A DNA stretch of 15,031 nucleotides from Bacteroidetes bacterium CG23_combo_of_CG06-09_8_20_14_all_32_9 (lineage in GTDB: Bacteria > Bacteroidota > Bacteroidia > Bacteroidales > GWA2-32-17), in NCBI GenBank assembly GCA_002771395.1, contig PCSS01000037.1:1-15031 (forward strand), in the 5' to 3' direction. Position numbers and translations under genes: made by a program. How positions within the stretch are numbered: the first letter of the stretch is position 1; every line of letters begins with the position of its first letter. Positions 6,206-13,714 of the stretch are shown in pieces. The notes beneath the pieces were generated by a model. It did no database searches. It saw nothing but the letters and a program-made list of their open reading frames with translations, and had not been told where the DNA came from.

Positions 6206-7661
6206 TAAAACGTTTTTACTTATTATTATTGGAATTTATATTCTAACATTTATAATTATTTCAAAAAATATTAATACGCCATACTTATGGTATGATGAAG
6301 CTGGTCAATTTTTTATTTCAAAAGGATTAAATCACGATTCAAATCCAATGGAAAATGAAAAAGGTTTAATAGATGTTGTAAAAAATAATGCTTTTTATAA
6401 TCTTGACCCGGGTGGTTTTAGTATTTTATTACATTTTTGGACACAAATATCAAATTCTCATATTTGGTTACGATTTCTTCCGTTTATTTTTTTTGTTGGC
6501 ATATTGTTATCGGTTATTTATTTATCGTATTTATGGTTAAAAAACTTAAATATTGCTTTATTATTAGGTTTTATTCCGATTTTAATACCCACATTTATTA
6601 GGATGGGGTTTGAATTAAGGGCATACAGCATGGAAATTTTAGGTGCTATGTTAGGAGTTGTTGCATTAGAAAAGTTAAAAAATAAAATAAGTGTCAAATA
6701 TCTTTTTTTGTGGGGTTGCGTATTTTCATTTTTTATTACTTCACGTTACTCCGAAATTGTTATTATTTTTGTTGTATCTATTTATGTTTTATATTTTATT
6801 TTAATTTTAAAATTATCATTAATACAAAAAATAACAGCAGTTTTAAGCTATTCGCTACCTATATTAATATCTTTAACTTACATTTATTTTTTTGCATTAG
6901 TTTATCAAAATAAAAATATCGAACAAGTTGCATATCTTCCATATATTAGTAACGATATAAATATTTTGTTTACACCTAATGACAACTTAATTTACATAAG
7001 CTTTATAGCGTTTTTAATAATATTATACTTCATGAAAAACAGATTCACAATAATTAAAAAATATCAATTATTAATATCTTTAACTATTTCGATAAATGTT
7101 TTTTTTGTTTTTCTTTCATTTATAGGCAAACATCCATGGTGCCCATTTTCTAACAGATGCATTTCTTTTTTCTCAATTACACTACTTTGCATTATTGCAT
7201 TTTTAGGAGAATTAATTATTAGCAATTTAAAAAAATATGAGTTTTTGAAATATTTTATTATTCCATCATTAATTTTCATACTATTTCTAAAACGGAACAC
7301 ATTAACTATCAGACAAGTTCAAAATAATACATATTATAATTTTGTAAAAACTGATATTAAGAATTTTAATAGAATTTATGTTGATTGGTGGGAATCGCCA
7401 TGTATAAGATATTTATTTGAGTATGGCAAATTAAAAACAACAGAAAAAAGCGATTATCCCGAAAAATTTACTTTTGGAAAATATATTAGACATGGTTTTT
7501 ATAAGGGAAAAATATCCAGAGACGATTTTATTAAGTTACATCCTAAAATGAATAATCTTCTTGAATATGATTTGCTTATAACCCCTGAGTTGATTGATTA
7601 TGGTTTTAGTGATAAATGGAAATTAATTGATGGAACTACGAATTTCTTTATTAAACGATAA
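6183..7661 (+). CDS. Multi-spanning GT-C glycosyltransferase (PMT/ArnT-like)
   Basis: A 492-residue integral membrane protein with roughly ten hydrophobic segments. The first is at about 11-27, several more run to about 370, and an extracytoplasmic soluble tail takes up about 385-492. After the first helix comes LWYDEAGQFF, with the Asp-Glu pair (D38, E39) typical of the first outer loop of GT-C enzymes (GT39/GT83), where an acidic residue acts in catalysis. LDPGGFSILLHFW (74-86), WLRFLPFI (95-102) and FELRAYSM (143-150) also match family landmarks. Such enzymes use polyprenyl-phosphate sugars on the outer face of the inner membrane, which fits a DPM1-like donor synthase immediately upstream. 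The gene overlaps its neighbour by 23 nt and ends 6 nt before the right direct repeat. Very AT-rich, Ile/Phe/Asn-rich. Acceptor (lipid A, O-antigen, protein) cannot be read. Confidence 0.85.
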   Translation: MNVNLKNNKTFLLIIIGIYILTFIIISKNINTPYLWYDEAGQFFISKGLNHDSNPMENEKGLIDVVKNNAFYNLDPGGFSILLHFWTQISNSHIWLRFLPFIFFVGILLSVIYLSYLWLKNLNIALLLGFIPILIPTFIRMGFELRAYSMEILGAMLGVVALEKLKNKISVKYLFLWGCVFSFFITSRYSEIVIIFVVSIYVLYFILILKLSLIQKITAVLSYSLPILISLTYIYFFALVYQNKNIEQVAYLPYISNDINILFTPNDNLIYISFIAFLIILYFMKNRFTIIKKYQLLISLTISINVFFVFLSFIGKHPWCPFSNRCISFFSITLLCIIAFLGELIISNLKKYEFLKYFIIPSLIFILFLKRNTLTIRQVQNNTYYNFVKTDIKNFNRIYVDWWESPCIRYLFEYGKLKTTEKSDYPEKFTFGKYIRHGFYKGKISRDDFIKLHPKMNNLLEYDLLITPELIDYGFSDKWKLIDGTTNFFIKR

Positions 7662-7667
7662 CTACAC

Positions 7668-7701
7668 ATTGTAAATAATTTTAAAATAGTCAATTTTACT
7701 A
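7668..7701 (+). repeat. 34-bp direct repeat, right copy
   Basis: Identical to 4034-4067. It lies 6 nt after the stop codon of the GT-C gene, so the repeated unit (repeat plus three genes and promoter) is about 3.63 kb. No integrase or transposase gene is visible inside or beside the unit. Confidence 0.9.
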
Positions 7702-7706
7702 AAAAA

Positions 7707-7756
7707 GGGTAAAACCATACATCTTGCATCCTGTATCAGATAGTACTAATTTACCC
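7707..7756. terminator. Nested inverted repeat after the glycosylation cassette
   Basis: GGGTAAA (7707-7713) pairs with TTTACCC (7750-7756), and inside them ATACA pairs with TGTAT. It sits in the 115-bp gap between the convergent cassette and CAP-domain gene, directly next to the right direct repeat. It could end transcription from either side, but there is no T tract, so a recombination-related or incidental role is equally possible. Confidence 0.35.
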
Positions 7757-7776
7757 CGTGCAAAGTATAAATCAAA

Positions 7777-8358
7777 TTATTTTTCACATTCCGGTAACGC
7801 AGGTTCTTTATCTGGCTCTGTGCCAAACCAAATAAGTACGTAATATCCTTCGGCAGATATACCAATAGCTTTCCATTTTATTTTATTAAATGTACCTTTT
7901 TCCGTGATAACATTATTGTGTCCCGTGCTTTTTTTCCAGCAGGTTAAAACTTCGGATGGTACAATGTTTCCGGAAGTTTTGTAAGCAATTTCATATCCTT
8001 CTGATTTGTAATTTGTTAATTCACCGGGTTTTGACCACATTAATTTAGAGTTTTTATGGTCCTCTGTATAGCAACAATTTTTCCACGTCCCTTTATCCGA
8101 CCAGCTATGCATATTACATACTCCCGTATCGGGATGATTTGTATCTAAATCGTGTGCATGAATTTTTGCAACCTTAGTGAGTTCGGCAGAAAGTTGAACA
8201 GCAGGTAGGTTCTTGCTTTTACGATACTGATTAATAATCTTTAACATTTCTTTTTCGTAAGAATTAATACAAAATTTATTTGGAATAGCATTTTGGGCTA
8301 ATAACAAATTAGCACTAACAAAAAAAATAACTATTAATAAAGCAGTAAATTTTTTCAT
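7777..8358 (-). CDS. Secreted CAP-domain (SCP/PR-1-like) protein
   Basis: A 193-residue protein with a signal peptide (about residues 1-21, ending LLLAQ) and a single CAP domain covering most of the rest. Landmarks: the N-terminal helix EKEMLKIINQYRKSKNLPAV (35-54), HAHDLDTNH with MHSWS (H84), SEGYEIAY (E120 and E123 region), and CWKKSTGHNNVI (140-151, H147), then AIGISAEGYYVLIWFG. H84, the glutamate region and H147 match the cavity tetrad of the family. Six cysteines (30, 81, 95, 96, 140, 192) suggest disulfides after export. CAP proteins bind lipids or peptides or act as proteases, and bacterial members are mostly uncharacterised; no activity is claimed. It is divergent from the ankyrin gene with only 40 bp between the two starts, so their promoters must overlap. 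Confidence 0.88.
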   Translation of the reverse strand: MKKFTALLIVIFFVSANLLLAQNAIPNKFCINSYEKEMLKIINQYRKSKNLPAVQLSAELTKVAKIHAHDLDTNHPDTGVCNMHSWSDKGTWKNCCYTEDHKNSKLMWSKPGELTNYKSEGYEIAYKTSGNIVPSEVLTCWKKSTGHNNVITEKGTFNKIKWKAIGISAEGYYVLIWFGTEPDKEPALPECEK

Positions 8359-8398
8359 AAAAATTGTTTTGTATTTTTACATGATAAACGTATAACTT

Positions 8399-9793
8399 AT
8401 GGCTAAAGTTTTTGGTATAATATTTTTTTTATGGTGTTTAATGCCAGTGCTTTGCTTTAGTCAGCAAGATACTACAAATACAGGAGATACAATAACAAAG
8501 GAACAACTTGATTTTCAGCTTATAGTTACTGCAGCAAAAGGCGATGCTGCTACTGTGCTTTATTTGATTGGTAAAGGAGCCGATGTAAATGCGAAAGCCA
8601 ATAACGGAATTTCTGCTTTAATGTATGCAGCACAAAACAAGTATATATTAGTTGTAAAAACTTTGGTAGCCAATGGTGCAGATATAAATTATTTTCCCCA
8701 GTTTGAAGTTTCTGCACTATCATCGGCAGTTATAAATAATCAATTTGAGATTGTTAAGTATCTTTTGAGAAGAGGCGCTGATATTAATATTTTAAATTAT
8801 AAAAAAATTACTCCTTTAATGTATGCTGCCGCTTATGGTTATGAGCCTATAGTTCAATTGCTTTTACAACAAAGTGCAGATATTAATAAAAAAGACATTT
8901 ACGGCAACGATGCACTTATTTTATCGGTAATGTATAATCATCCCGATGTTTCTGAACTTTTGCTTAACTACGGGGCAAATCCTAACACCTGCGATAACGA
9001 AAAATTTACTCCGCTTATATTGGCATCGCAAAACGGACAAATATGGTATTTTGATATGCTTAAAATATTTAATGCGGATTTTACAGCCATAAATATTGAT
9101 AATTATTCTGCACTTGATATGGCTGTTATAAATAACAAGCCGGAATCAATTACAAAACTTTTAGAATCAGATTCTTCAGGAAAATTAATTTCAACTCAAC
9201 CTATAAAATTAGCTTATCTGTCGGGGAATAGCGAATTGATTACTGTACTGAAAAAAGGTGGTTGCAAACCATATCTTTTACCATTATTTGATAAAATATC
9301 AATTGGCTATGGCTTTGATGCAAATTTTAATGATATAATGTTTGGCGCTGCTGTTGGCTTGCTGGAAGCAAGATATAACTTTATGTTTACATTTTCGCAT
9401 TTTTCAAGATATTGGGCAAAACGTGTTCTGGTTGATTACGGAAATGACATTTTTATGCAATTTTGGGAACGGCGGTCGTATCTTTCATTAGGTATTGATA
9501 AACGAGTTAAACTGGGCGGAGCAGGAAATAAACAACTCGGAATATCTGTTGGAGCTAAAGAATTTTGTACTTATGGGCATTATAGAGGAGCAATTATTTC
9601 ACCATCAATTAGTTGGATTATTGTGCCAACCATAGGATTTTATTCAGGAAACAAAATAGGAGGTATTTCCTGCTCTCTGGAATATGTTAATTTTGAAACA
9701 GAAAAAGTTTCACCTTTGCGAATTAATACTACGGCTTATTTTTATATTGATATAAAAAGGTTTAAGAAAATCATAAAAGAACCCGAATGGTAA
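8399..9793 (+). CDS. Exported ankyrin-repeat protein with C-terminal barrel-like domain
   Basis: A 464-residue protein with three parts. Residues 1-22 are a signal peptide (LWCLMPVLCFSQ). Residues about 38-290 hold seven to eight ankyrin repeats; clear ones include GADVNAKANNGISALMYAA, RRGADINILNYKKITPLMYA and NYGANPNTCDNEKFTPLILA, and later copies are degenerate. Residues about 298-464 alternate polar and hydrophobic or aromatic positions (ISIGYGFDANF, LLEARYNFMFTF, TIGFYSGNKIGGISCSLEYV, TTAYFYIDI) and look like an eight-stranded outer-membrane barrel. The likely picture is periplasmic ankyrin repeats tethered to the outer membrane. Ankyrin repeats bind proteins, so a scaffold role is plausible. 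The lipoprotein gene downstream overlaps its stop by 7 nt, implying co-translation. The ankyrin call is firm; the barrel is inferred from strand pattern alone. Confidence 0.85.
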   Translation: MAKVFGIIFFLWCLMPVLCFSQQDTTNTGDTITKEQLDFQLIVTAAKGDAATVLYLIGKGADVNAKANNGISALMYAAQNKYILVVKTLVANGADINYFPQFEVSALSSAVINNQFEIVKYLLRRGADINILNYKKITPLMYAAAYGYEPIVQLLLQQSADINKKDIYGNDALILSVMYNHPDVSELLLNYGANPNTCDNEKFTPLILASQNGQIWYFDMLKIFNADFTAINIDNYSALDMAVINNKPESITKLLESDSSGKLISTQPIKLAYLSGNSELITVLKKGGCKPYLLPLFDKISIGYGFDANFNDIMFGAAVGLLEARYNFMFTFSHFSRYWAKRVLVDYGNDIFMQFWERRSYLSLGIDKRVKLGGAGNKQLGISVGAKEFCTYGHYRGAIISPSISWIIVPTIGFYSGNKIGGISCSLEYVNFETEKVSPLRINTTAYFYIDIKRFKKIIKEPEW

Positions 9794-10245
9794 AAAAACA
9801 TAGTTGCACTTTGTTAATATTCATTTTGCTGGCTTTTGGCTGCAACAAAAATTCATATACCGATTGTGAAAGTTACGATTATTCATCGTGCAATACCGTT
9901 GAGCCAACAGATGGGGTGCTTCAAATTATTGTAAGCCAGGAAAACGATTCTTCAAAAGTTCCGGTTTGGCTTTATAAAGGGAAATACGGTGCACCGGAAG
10001 TTCTTATTTATATGGATACCGTTTCTACAGTTGAAATAAAATTTAATCTTTCACTTAACAAAGATTATTATGCTGTGGCTGAATATGTTAAAAATGGAAA
10101 ACATATCTATGCTGTTGATGGAACTTTTTTTAAAAAGAAAGGTCAAACAATTTGCGATTCAACATGCTGGACAATAAATGGAGATGTAATAGATGTTAGG
10201 CTAAAAAATCAGAAAGTCCAGCCTAAGCCAACTAAAGGACCGTAA
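9787..10245 (+). CDS. Small lipoprotein of unknown function
   Basis: A 152-residue protein with a lipoprotein signal peptide: basic start (MVKK), hydrophobic stretch, and lipobox LAFGC with the lipidated Cys at 19. The mature part is probably a compact beta-sandwich (GVLQIIVSQEN, VPVWLYKGKYG, VEIKFNLSLNKDYYAVAEYV, HIYAVDGTFFKKKG). Four cysteines (27, 35, 123, 127) could form disulfides. It resembles small carboxypeptidase-regulatory-like or transthyretin-like sandwich lipoproteins in shape, but I do not recognise a family. Its ATG lies inside the end of the ankyrin gene (7-nt overlap), so the two products likely act together at the outer membrane. The 3' end overlaps the convergent barrel gene by 37 bp. 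Confidence 0.75.
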   Translation: MVKKHSCTLLIFILLAFGCNKNSYTDCESYDYSSCNTVEPTDGVLQIIVSQENDSSKVPVWLYKGKYGAPEVLIYMDTVSTVEIKFNLSLNKDYYAVAEYVKNGKHIYAVDGTFFKKKGQTICDSTCWTINGDVIDVRLKNQKVQPKPTKGP

Positions 10246-10829
10246 ACTGCTGTTTTGGAAACATTTCTACCTATAAAATCGTAAGAACGCTCAAGGTGTA
10301 TGTCGCATGCAATGCGGCACATAAAGCCGCCTTTTGGTTCCTGGTATCTGAAACCAACAGAAACATAAGGAGTAAGTATTTCTCTGTATTTATAATAATA
10401 TGCACCCGAACCCAATTCAAATTGATATATGCGTCCTAATAAAAGATTTATTCCAAAGGGGAAAAAATTTTCGTTTCCTTTATAAGTTGTGTCATTTGTA
10501 GCGTTATTTAAGCCGACACCTATGCGTGCTGTTAGTGCGTTGTTTTCGCGTGATTGCAACAATAAATCATAGTTTACCGAATACCTTTCTCCTGTATAAT
10601 ATCCCCAGAAATATCCGCCTTCTGCGAAAAACGTATGAATTCCATATCGGCGTTTCTTAAAACCCCGGCGGGGTTTAGTAAAATCATTATCAGTAGAAGT
10701 AGTTATTTTAAATGAAACGCCATCAGTATTATTAAACGAAAACTGTGCTTCACTTTCACAGCAAAATATTGAAATTAAAATATTGAAAATAAGAATGTTG
10801 CCTAATTTAAAATAAGGGTTCATTGCCAT
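10209..10829 (-). CDS. Outer-membrane beta-barrel-like protein
   Basis: A 206-residue protein with an N-terminal signal peptide (hydrophobic stretch through ILISIFCC, cleavage near SEAQ). The rest is made of alternating aromatic or hydrophobic strands (HTFFAEGGYFWGYYTGERYS, ARIGVGLNNA, INLLLGRIYQFELGSGAYYY, PYVSVGFRYQ, GPLVGLGWTF). It ends in a terminal Phe, the usual signal for outer-membrane barrel assembly. Strand count suggests a small barrel of about eight strands. I do not recognise the family. The annotated start is the first of two nearby ATGs (10829 and 10823); the second is equally possible. The gene is convergent with the lipoprotein gene and divergent from tex by 106 bp. Confidence 0.72.
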   Translation of the reverse strand: MAMNPYFKLGNILIFNILISIFCCESEAQFSFNNTDGVSFKITTSTDNDFTKPRRGFKKRRYGIHTFFAEGGYFWGYYTGERYSVNYDLLLQSRENNALTARIGVGLNNATNDTTYKGNENFFPFGINLLLGRIYQFELGSGAYYYKYREILTPYVSVGFRYQEPKGGFMCRIACDIHLERSYDFIGRNVSKTAVYGPLVGLGWTF

Positions 10830-10935
10830 TTTTAATAAAAACCATTTAAATTTTAAAATGTAAATGTAAAAAACTTTTTTATTATTAACCTATTTTAATA
10901 CCGAAAATCTTTTTCAATCTTTGCAAAAAAACAAT

Positions 10936-13065
10936 ATGGAAATTGAAATAATTAAACTTATAGCAAGTGAATTAACTTGCGAAACATGGCAGGTAAACAA
11001 TGTTACAGTTCTTTTTGAAAGTGGCGCAACAATCCCATTTATAAGCCGGTACCGAAAAGAAATGACAGGAAGCCTTAATGAAGTTATTATTTCGCAAATA
11101 AAAGAATTGGTTGATAAATATCAAATTCTTGAAAAAAGAAAAATAACTATTATCGAAACAATTAACAAAGCAGGGAAACTTACACCTGAACTTGAACAAA
11201 AAATAAAAAACTGTTACAATTCCACCGAACTCGAAGATATTTATTTACCTTTTAAGCCAAAGCATAAAACACGTGCCGAAATTGCCCGTTCAAAAGGATT
11301 AGAGCCTTTGGCAGACTATATTTATTTACAGAAAAATCAAAATATCAGGCAATATGCTCAAACTTTTTTATCTGAAAATGTAAAAAATGTTGATGATGCA
11401 ATTTCAGGTGCAAATGATATTATTGCCGAAAAAATAAATGAGGATATAAAAGCACGAAATATAATTCGTAATCTATTTGAAAAAGAGGCTGTTATAACTT
11501 CAAAACTAATAAAAAGTAAAGCAACCGAAGCGGTAAAGTATTCAGATTATTTTAATTTACACGAAAAACTTGCAAAATGCCCGTCGCACAGGCTACTTGC
11601 CATGCGCAGGGGCGAAAAAGAAGGTTTTTTAAGAGTTTCAATAGAAATTGATGATGAAAATGCTGTTCAGCAGTTATCAAAATTGTTTGTTATTGACAGA
11701 GGTGATGCTTCCGAACAAGTATTTTTATCTGTTCAGGATGCTTATAAAAGATTGATGTGTCCATCTATTGAAAATGAATTTGCTGCATTATCAAAAGAAA
11801 AGGCCGATAAAGAGGCTATTCGTGTTTTTGGTGAAAATTTACGACAGTTGTTATTGTTGCCGCCTTTAGGGAACAAACGAGTTTTAGCCATTGACCCTGG
11901 TTTTCGTACTGGTTGTAAAGTGGTTTGTATTAACGAACAGGGAAATATTTTACATAACGAAACTATTTATCCGCACCCGCCGCAAAAAGAAATTATTGCA
12001 GCCTCAAAAAAGATTTCTTCAATTGTAAATGCTTATAAAATTGAATGTATAGCTATTGGAAATGCCACAGCAGGTCGCGAAACCGAAATATTTATTAAAA
12101 ATGTGCGTCTCGAAAAACCTATAAAAGTTTATATGGTAAGCGAAGCAGGTGCATCGGTTTACAGTGCCTCGCCGGTAGCCCGCGAAGAATTGCCTGAATA
12201 TGATGTTACAGTTAGAGGAGCTGTTTCCATTGGAAGAAGACTTCAGAATCCGCTTGCCGAATTGGTAAAAATTGACCCAAAAGCTATTGGCGTAGGACAA
12301 TATCAGCACGATGTTAATCAAATTTTACTTAAAAATAGTCTTAATAATATTGTTGAAGAGTGTGTAAATAAAGTTGGTGTAAATTTGAACACATCAAACA
12401 GATATTTATTATCTTATGTATCGGGAATTAGTCCCCAATTAGCAAAAAATATAAATTATTACTGTGCTAAAAACGGTCCATTTAAATCGAGAAAAGATTT
12501 GTTAAAAGTTCCTCGTTTTGGCGAAAAGGCTTTTGAACTTGCAGCAGGTTTTTTGCGTATTTCCAATGCCGTTAATCCTCTTGACAACACCGCCGTTCAT
12601 CCCGAAAGATATGATTTAATATCAAAAATATGCAGCAATTTGGGTTGTTCCATTAACCAATTAATTGCCAATAAAGAATTAATTGAAAAAATAAAAATTG
12701 AAAATTATGTTTCCGAAAAAGTAGGCTTACCAACATTAACCGATATGATTCGCGAATTAGAAAAACCCGGACGTGATATACGCTTAAATATAAAAGTTTT
12801 TGAGTTTTCGCCCGACGTTTTTACTATTGATGATTTAAAAGCGGGAATGGTGATTCCGGGAATTATTACCAATATTACAAATTTTGGAGCTTTTGTTGAT
12901 ATTGGTATCAAACAAAACGGACTTGTACATATTTCAAATATTTGTAATGAGTTTATTACAAATCCAGCCGATAAAGTTTCATTAAATCAGCATGTAAAGG
13001 TAAAAGTTCTTGAGGTGAATAAGGAAAGAGGAAGAATTCAGTTATCAATGAAAGAAAATGAGTAA
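10936..13065 (+). CDS. tex: Tex family RNA-binding transcription accessory protein
   Basis: A 709-residue protein with the full Tex architecture. The N-terminal helical region carries the family sequence ESGATIPFISRYRKEMTGSL (about 28-47). A YqgF/RNase H-like domain starts near 314 with the DPG signature (RVLAIDPGFRTGCKVV, D320). A helix-hairpin-helix region spans about 480-545 (SGISPQLAKNINYYC, SRKDLLKVPRFGEKAFE), and a C-terminal S1 domain lies at about 637-707 (GIITNITNFGAFVDIGIKQN, GLVHISN). Tex proteins bind nucleic acid and affect transcription and its coupling to translation. Length and domain order are normal and intact. I choose the ATG at 10936; an in-frame TTG at 10921 would add five residues unlike Tex. 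AATCTTTG at 10914-10921 is one base off a -7 box but would leave a leader of only a few nt. A terminator follows the stop. Confidence 0.96.
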   Translation: MEIEIIKLIASELTCETWQVNNVTVLFESGATIPFISRYRKEMTGSLNEVIISQIKELVDKYQILEKRKITIIETINKAGKLTPELEQKIKNCYNSTELEDIYLPFKPKHKTRAEIARSKGLEPLADYIYLQKNQNIRQYAQTFLSENVKNVDDAISGANDIIAEKINEDIKARNIIRNLFEKEAVITSKLIKSKATEAVKYSDYFNLHEKLAKCPSHRLLAMRRGEKEGFLRVSIEIDDENAVQQLSKLFVIDRGDASEQVFLSVQDAYKRLMCPSIENEFAALSKEKADKEAIRVFGENLRQLLLLPPLGNKRVLAIDPGFRTGCKVVCINEQGNILHNETIYPHPPQKEIIAASKKISSIVNAYKIECIAIGNATAGRETEIFIKNVRLEKPIKVYMVSEAGASVYSASPVAREELPEYDVTVRGAVSIGRRLQNPLAELVKIDPKAIGVGQYQHDVNQILLKNSLNNIVEECVNKVGVNLNTSNRYLLSYVSGISPQLAKNINYYCAKNGPFKSRKDLLKVPRFGEKAFELAAGFLRISNAVNPLDNTAVHPERYDLISKICSNLGCSINQLIANKELIEKIKIENYVSEKVGLPTLTDMIRELEKPGRDIRLNIKVFEFSPDVFTIDDLKAGMVIPGIITNITNFGAFVDIGIKQNGLVHISNICNEFITNPADKVSLNQHVKVKVLEVNKERGRIQLSMKENE

Positions 13066-13066
13066 A

Positions 13067-13090
13067 AAAAAAGGCTATTCGCCCTTTTTT
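13067..13090. terminator. Bidirectional intrinsic terminator between tex and the AP2 gene
   Basis: AAAAAAGG (13067-13074) pairs with CCTTTTTT (13083-13090) around an 8-nt loop, with A and T runs on either side that serve both strands. It starts 2 nt after the tex stop and ends 6 nt before the AP2 gene stop. Confidence 0.75.
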
Positions 13091-13096
13091 ACTACG

Positions 13097-13711
13097 TTAT
13101 CTTTTCTTACATTTTGGAGCAACTTTTGCTTTATGAACAACTTTAGTTGTAGTCTTATGAGCAGATGCAACAGACTTTTTAGCGATTATATTAAGCGTAT
13201 TTGTTTTTCCAAATAATTCTGTTGACTTTTTGTTATAAGCCGCAGCAGCTTCTTCGGCTGTTTTAAAAGAGCCAAGAGAAATGCCTTTGCGATTAACATA
13301 AATATATGAATAATATTTACGTCCTTGTTTTACTACACCGCGATATCCTGTGCTGTTTCTGATTTTGCGTGTGTTTCGTACAAGATTTGAAAAGGTGCTC
13401 CACTCAAGGTTTTCAAGACGGCAGTCGTTAGGGTTGGAATTAATAAAGCGTACAAACCAACGAACTTTTCCTCCAGGTTTTTTAATAAATTTTTCAGAAA
13501 TAAGTTTATGAAGGTAAATAGTTTCATTTTTGTATAAACCATCTTTTTGCTTCCAGTTTTTCTGAAAGAAAACATACCCGCTGGAATGTTCTCTCAGGTT
13601 TTCAAAAAAATTAATGGTCTTTAAGCGATTGTCCTGATTAAGTTTCTCGTAAACATGTTCATCGAGAAGAATTTTTTTGTTTGAATTTTTCAGATTTAAT
13701 TTTACTGACAT
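13097..13711 (-). CDS. AP2-domain DNA-binding protein with degenerate HNH-like half
   Basis: A 204-residue protein. Residues about 62-115 resemble the core of HNH homing-type endonucleases found with AP2 domains (TIYLHKLISEKFI, then NPNDCRLENLEWSTFSNLVR). The expected middle histidine segment (usually v-x-H-i-d-G-n) reads VRFINSNP here, so the nuclease site appears lost. Residues about 120-174 are an AP2/ERF-type three-strand-plus-helix DNA-binding domain (STGYRGVVKQGRKYYSYIYV, then GISLGSFKTAEEAAAAYNKK). The tail (about 178-204) is Lys/Ala/Thr-rich and histone-like (KTTTKVVHKAKVAPKCKKR), likely gripping DNA non-specifically. A domesticated former homing protein acting as a DNA-binding or regulatory factor fits, as inference. 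Upstream lie a promoter and four TTTAATGTTAA-like repeats. AP2 identity is secure; function is not known. Confidence 0.85.
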   Translation of the reverse strand: MSVKLNLKNSNKKILLDEHVYEKLNQDNRLKTINFFENLREHSSGYVFFQKNWKQKDGLYKNETIYLHKLISEKFIKKPGGKVRWFVRFINSNPNDCRLENLEWSTFSNLVRNTRKIRNSTGYRGVVKQGRKYYSYIYVNRKGISLGSFKTAEEAAAAYNKKSTELFGKTNTLNIIAKKSVASAHKTTTKVVHKAKVAPKCKKR

Positions 13712-13714
13712 TTT

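Noticed and set aside
4034..7701. Insertion sequence or composite transposon with target-site duplication
   Set aside because: No transposase or terminal inverted repeats are visible, and 34 bp is too long for most target duplications.
13333..13575. 80-codon frame inside the AP2 gene on the same strand
   Set aside because: It is an out-of-frame shadow of the AP2 gene, which is intact and has clear domains.
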